Below, in pieces: positions 60,752-64,000 of a DNA stretch of 64,000 nucleotides. The first letter of the stretch is position 1. The number at the start of each line of letters is the position of its first letter. The DNA comes from Aquincola tertiaricarbonis (GTDB lineage: Bacteria > Pseudomonadota > Gammaproteobacteria > Burkholderiales > Burkholderiaceae_C). The stretch spans positions 3,472,001-3,536,000 of the forward strand of contig NZ_CP097636.1 of the NCBI RefSeq assembly GCF_023573145.1. Direction: 5' to 3'. The notes beneath the pieces are model-generated. The model was not told the origin of the DNA. It ran no database searches and saw nothing but the letters and a program-made list of their open reading frames with translations. The translations under genes and the position numbers were made by a program.

Positions 60752-63655
60752 ATGCCCCGCAGTTCCCCTCGCAGTGCCCTCCGCAGTGCCTCCCGCCCCA
60801 TTGCCCGCCGCTGGCGCCAGCAGGCCATGGCGCTGCCGTTGAGCATCACGCTCGCGCTGCCGCTTGCCCTGCTGCTACCTGCCTCCGCCGCCGCCGCGGC
60901 ACCCGCCACCACGCGCAGCACCAAGGGCGACGCACAATCGGCCCGCTACTACGAAGACGCCCTGTCGCGCTACCAGAAGCGCGACTTCACCGGCGCCGTG
61001 CTGCAGCTGAAGAACGCGCTGCAGATCGACCGCAGCCAGCTGCCGGTGCATGTGCTGCTGGGGCAGGCCCTGCTGGCGCAGGGCGACGCGGCTGCGGCCG
61101 AGGTGTCCTTGACCGAAGCACTGCGCCTGGGTGTGGACCGGGCCGAGGTGGTGCTGCCGCTGGCGCAGGCGCTGCTGGCCCAGGGCAAGCAGGCCGATCT
61201 GCTGCGCCAGCCCCGGCTGGCGCCCGAGGGCCTGCCCGCCGCCACGCAGGCGGCGCTGCTGCTGGTGCGCTCGGCGGCGCAGGCCGACCTGGGCGATGCG
61301 GCGCAGGCGCTGCAGTCGGTGCAGCAATCCCGCGCGCTGCAGCCCGGCGCCGACAGCTGGCTGGCCGAGGTGCCCATCCGCCTGCGCGCCCGGCAACTGG
61401 CCGAAGCCGCCACCGCGGCCGACCGCGCCCTGGCATTGGCACCCGACTCGGCCGCCGCCCAGTACCAGAAGGGCGCGGTGCTGCACGTGCAGGGCCAGCT
61501 GGCCGGTGCGCTGGCTGCCTACGACGCCGCGCTGCGTGCCGACCCGGCGCACCTGGAAGCGCGCGTGGCCCGCATCGGCATCCGGCTCGACCAGCAACGC
61601 GATGCCGAAGCCGCCACCGACGTGGCCGAGCTGCAGCGCCTGTCTCCGCGCGAGCCCCGCGGCGCCTACCTGAAGGCGCTGCTGGCCGAGCGCAAGGGCG
61701 ACGCCGCCGCCGCCCAGACCGCGCTGCGCCAGGTCACCGACCTGATCGACCCGGTGCCGCTGGACTACATCCGCTACCGGCCGCAGGTACTGATGCTCAA
61801 CGGCCTGGCCCACTTCGGCCTGAACGAGCGTGAAAAGGCCAAGCCCTACCTGGAGCTGCTGCAGCGGCTGCAAGGCCACAGCCCGGTGTCCAAGCTGCTG
61901 GCGCAGATCTACCTGGACGAGAACAACCCCGACCGCGCCATCGTGCTGCTGGAAGCGCAGCTGCAGGCGCAGCCGTCCGACAGCCAGGCCATGATGCTGC
62001 TGGCCAGCGCGCAAATGGCCCGCGGCCAGCATGCCCGGGCGGCCGAGCTGATGCAGGCCGCGCTGTCGGCGCAGGACACGCCGGCCGTGCGCACCGCCCT
62101 GGGCCTGAGCCTGCTGGGCAGCGGCCAGGGCAGCGCCGCCATCCAGCAGCTGGAAGCCGCGCTGCAAAAAGACCCCGGCCAGCAGCGCGCTGCGGTGGCG
62201 CTGACGGGCCTGTACCTCACCAACGGCCAGCCGGCCAAGGCCCTGGTGCTGGCCGAGCGGCTGGTGCAGCAGCAGCCGCGCCAGGCTGCGCTGTACAACC
62301 TGCTGGGCAACGCCCGCCTGCGCAACGGCCAGGCCGAGCCGGCCCGCGCCGCCTTTGAACAGGCGCTCAAGCTCGACCCGAAGATGCTGCCGCCACAGGT
62401 CAACCTGGCGCGGCTGGACGCCCAGGCCGGCCGCTTCGACGCCGCCAGCCAGCGGCTCGCCGGCCTGATCGCGCGCGACGGCCGCAACATCGACGCGATG
62501 CTGGAAATGGCCAGCCTGGCGCGCCGCCAGCAGCGACCCGCCGACGTGCAGCGCTGGCTGGAAAAGGCCGCCGCCACCGCCGACGGCCGCGACGTACGCC
62601 CCGGCCTGGCGCTGGTGGACCTGCACCTGCAGGCAGGCCGCGCCGAGGCGGCCATGGAACCCCTGCGCAAGCTGGGCGCCAAGGCGCCGCAGAACCTGGC
62701 GGTGCTGCTGGCCGAAGCCCGCGTGCGCCTGGCCGTGGCCGACGCAGCGGGCGCCCGCAACACGCTGGCCACCGCCACCCGCGTGGCCCATTTCGATGCG
62801 CCGGTGCAGGTGGAGATCGCCCGCCTGCAGCTGGCCGCCGCCAACGCCGAAGGCGCGGCCTACAGCCTGCAGAAGGCCTTGTCGGGCCAGCCCGGCCACC
62901 TGCCGGCGCTGGCGCTGCAGGCCGAGCTGGCGCTGCGCCGCGGCGATCTGGCCCAGGCCGAACAGCAGGCCCGGCAGATCGCCCAGCTGGCGCCCCGGCG
63001 CGCCATCGGCTACAGCCTGCAGGCCGATGTGCTGATGGCCCGCCAGCAGCCCGCCGCCGCCATCGACCTGTATCGCAAGGCGCACCAGGTGGAGCCTTCC
63101 ACCGACACCGCCATCCGCCTGTTCAGCGCGCAGGGCAGCCAGCCCGACGGCGCCCGCCTGGCCCTGCCCACGCTGGAGCAGTGGCTCAAGGCCCAACCGC
63201 AGGACCGCGTGGCCCAGCGGGCCCTGGCCGATGGCCAGGCCCGTGCCGGCCTGCTGCCTGCTGCGCGGGCCAGCTACGAGGCGCTGCTGCGCCAGCAGCC
63301 CGACGACGCCGGCACGCTGAACAACCTGGCCAACGTGCTGCTCAAGCAGGGCGACACCGGCGCGCTGGCGGTGGCCGAGCGTGCGCTGGCGCTGCGGCCG
63401 GCCGATGCCAACGTGATCGACACCGCCGGCTGGGCCGCCTTCCAGGCCGGCCAGGCCGACCGCGCGCTGCAGCTGCTGCGCGATGCACGGCTGCGGGCGC
63501 CCGACAACCCGGACATCCGCTTCCACCTGGCCACGGTGCTGGCCAAAGCAGGCCGGCGCGATGAAGCCCGGGACGAGATCGATGCAGTGCTGAGGGGCGA
63601 TCGGCGCTTCGACAGCGCGGCGCAGGCACAGGCCCTGCGCCGGACGCTGCAATAA
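60752..63655 (+). CDS. prsT: PrsT-like TPR protein of PEP-CTERM/exosortase systems
   Basis: This 967-residue protein has a signal or membrane anchor (about 22-48), then roughly 20 TPR units through to the end (for example DALSRYQKRDFTGAVLQLKNALQIDRSQLPVHVLLGQALLAQGD). The layout and length match the PEP-CTERM-system TPR protein PrsT associated with exosortase loci and exopolysaccharide. The N-terminus from ATG 60752 is preferred to a longer frame. The next gene is a putative exosortase substrate, which supports the call. The exosortase itself is outside the window. Confidence 0.82.
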   Translation: MPRSSPRSALRSASRPIARRWRQQAMALPLSITLALPLALLLPASAAAAAPATTRSTKGDAQSARYYEDALSRYQKRDFTGAVLQLKNALQIDRSQLPVHVLLGQALLAQGDAAAAEVSLTEALRLGVDRAEVVLPLAQALLAQGKQADLLRQPRLAPEGLPAATQAALLLVRSAAQADLGDAAQALQSVQQSRALQPGADSWLAEVPIRLRARQLAEAATAADRALALAPDSAAAQYQKGAVLHVQGQLAGALAAYDAALRADPAHLEARVARIGIRLDQQRDAEAATDVAELQRLSPREPRGAYLKALLAERKGDAAAAQTALRQVTDLIDPVPLDYIRYRPQVLMLNGLAHFGLNEREKAKPYLELLQRLQGHSPVSKLLAQIYLDENNPDRAIVLLEAQLQAQPSDSQAMMLLASAQMARGQHARAAELMQAALSAQDTPAVRTALGLSLLGSGQGSAAIQQLEAALQKDPGQQRAAVALTGLYLTNGQPAKALVLAERLVQQQPRQAALYNLLGNARLRNGQAEPARAAFEQALKLDPKMLPPQVNLARLDAQAGRFDAASQRLAGLIARDGRNIDAMLEMASLARRQQRPADVQRWLEKAAATADGRDVRPGLALVDLHLQAGRAEAAMEPLRKLGAKAPQNLAVLLAEARVRLAVADAAGARNTLATATRVAHFDAPVQVEIARLQLAAANAEGAAYSLQKALSGQPGHLPALALQAELALRRGDLAQAEQQARQIAQLAPRRAIGYSLQADVLMARQQPAAAIDLYRKAHQVEPSTDTAIRLFSAQGSQPDGARLALPTLEQWLKAQPQDRVAQRALADGQARAGLLPAARASYEALLRQQPDDAGTLNNLANVLLKQGDTGALAVAERALALRPADANVIDTAGWAAFQAGQADRALQLLRDARLRAPDNPDIRFHLATVLAKAGRRDEARDEIDAVLRGDRRFDSAAQAQALRRTLQ

Positions 63656-63697
63656 ACGCAACGCCAGACGTTGCAACACAGTGGGGAAGAAGTAAGC

Positions 63698-64000
63698 ATG
63701 AAACTGAGCAAGACCCGTTGGCTGGCAGCCGCCCTGGCTGCCGGCGCGGCCTCGATGTCACCCGCGGCGCATGCCGCGATGACCTGGGGCTTCCAGCAAC
63801 CCGGCGTGTGCGCGCAGAACAGCGCCAACGCCAACAACTTCGGCAACAGCTGGGCATGTGGCGGCGGCAACCCCGCCCTCACCGTCAGCGGCTATTCGTC
63901 CAACGGCTCGGGCAGCACCTTCGTGGCGGCCAACGTGGACGACAACGGCGCTTCGGGCTTCGGCGTCAAGTCGACCAGCGAAGGCCTGAACGCCGGCCAG
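63698..64000 (+). CDS. Secreted, probable exosortase-dependent surface protein (partial)
   Basis: The first 101 residues are in the window. A signal peptide (MKLSKTRWLAAALAAGAASM ... AHA) is followed by a Gly/Asn/Ser-rich segment (NNFGNSWACGGGNP, NGSGSTFVAANVDDNGASGFGVKSTSEG). It resembles the N-termini of exosortase-dependent surface proteins (XDP1-like) in Burkholderiales. The C-terminal PEP-type sorting signal, needed to prove it, is beyond the right edge. It lies 42 bp behind prsT, with an inverted repeat GCAACG/CGTTGC (63658-63674) between. Confidence 0.6.
   Translation, partial: MKLSKTRWLAAALAAGAASMSPAAHAAMTWGFQQPGVCAQNSANANNFGNSWACGGGNPALTVSGYSSNGSGSTFVAANVDDNGASGFGVKSTSEGLNAGQ

Noticed and set aside
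60875..63679. Minus-strand ORF opposite prsT
   Set aside because: Gln/Leu/Arg-rich shadow of TPR repeats.

Overview
The window is a GC-rich chromosomal segment from a betaproteobacterium. The contiguous order tRNA-tuf-tRNA-secE-nusG-rplKAJL-rpoBC-str-S10, the mltA/Gcr-family/apaG neighbourhood and a PEP-CTERM-system TPR protein fit Burkholderiales, probably the Rubrivivax/Leptothrix/Ideonella/Aquincola (Sphaerotilaceae) group. That placement is inferred from gene content and order, not from a database search.

Layout. (1) Positions 1-24,954, almost all minus strand, carry the main transcription/translation supercluster. In the direction of transcription: a sigma-70 promoter lying over the end of ung; tRNA-Tyr, -Gly and -Thr; tuf (copy 2); tRNA-Trp; secE; nusG; rplK-rplA; an L10 leader region; rplJ-rplL; a hairpin attenuator; rpoB-rpoC; and a terminator. 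After a plus-strand PIN-domain gene comes the str promoter, then rpsL-rpsG-fusA-tuf (copy 1), then rpsJ-rplC-D-W-B-rpsS-rplV-rpsC-rplP-rpmC-rpsQ, a hairpin, and a truncated peroxiredoxin. (2) Positions 24,928-30,892, minus strand, hold a tryptophan operon, trpE-trpG-(threonine aldolase)-trpD-trpC-ung. It is preceded by a previously hidden candidate trp leader peptide containing Trp-Pro-Trp, with mutually exclusive RNA pairings. (3) Positions 30,917-38,665 hold a Rep/UvrD helicase, a LytS/LytR-like two-component system, an unannotated 25-residue hydrophobic ORF, two YceI proteins with a cytochrome b561, a Nudix protein and a small membrane protein. (4) Positions 38,774-56,805 are metabolic: two EamA transporters, PutA with a divergent LysR and a clear LysR-type operator, a giant orphan sensor kinase, LysR/agmatinase-family, a fused indolepyruvate:ferredoxin oxidoreductase with a branched-chain amino-acid binding protein and a divergent Lrp regulator, and a globin. 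(5) Positions 56,807-64,000 hold mltA facing a 39-residue membrane protein whose start codon overlaps that of mltA, a Gcr-type 'site-specific recombinase' membrane protein, apaG, a PrsT-like TPR protein, and the start of a secreted probable exosortase-dependent surface protein.

As a system, the left 25 kb is the protein- and RNA-synthesis core, with embedded regulatory leaders. The middle and right parts are amino-acid-centred: Trp synthesis, Thr, Pro, agmatine/guanidino compounds, aryl-pyruvates and branched-chain amino acids, with a local regulator beside most units. No CRISPR array, insertion sequence, prophage or rRNA gene was found. The most novel items are the candidate near-leaderless trpL/attenuator, the two tiny membrane ORFs and several palindromic operators.
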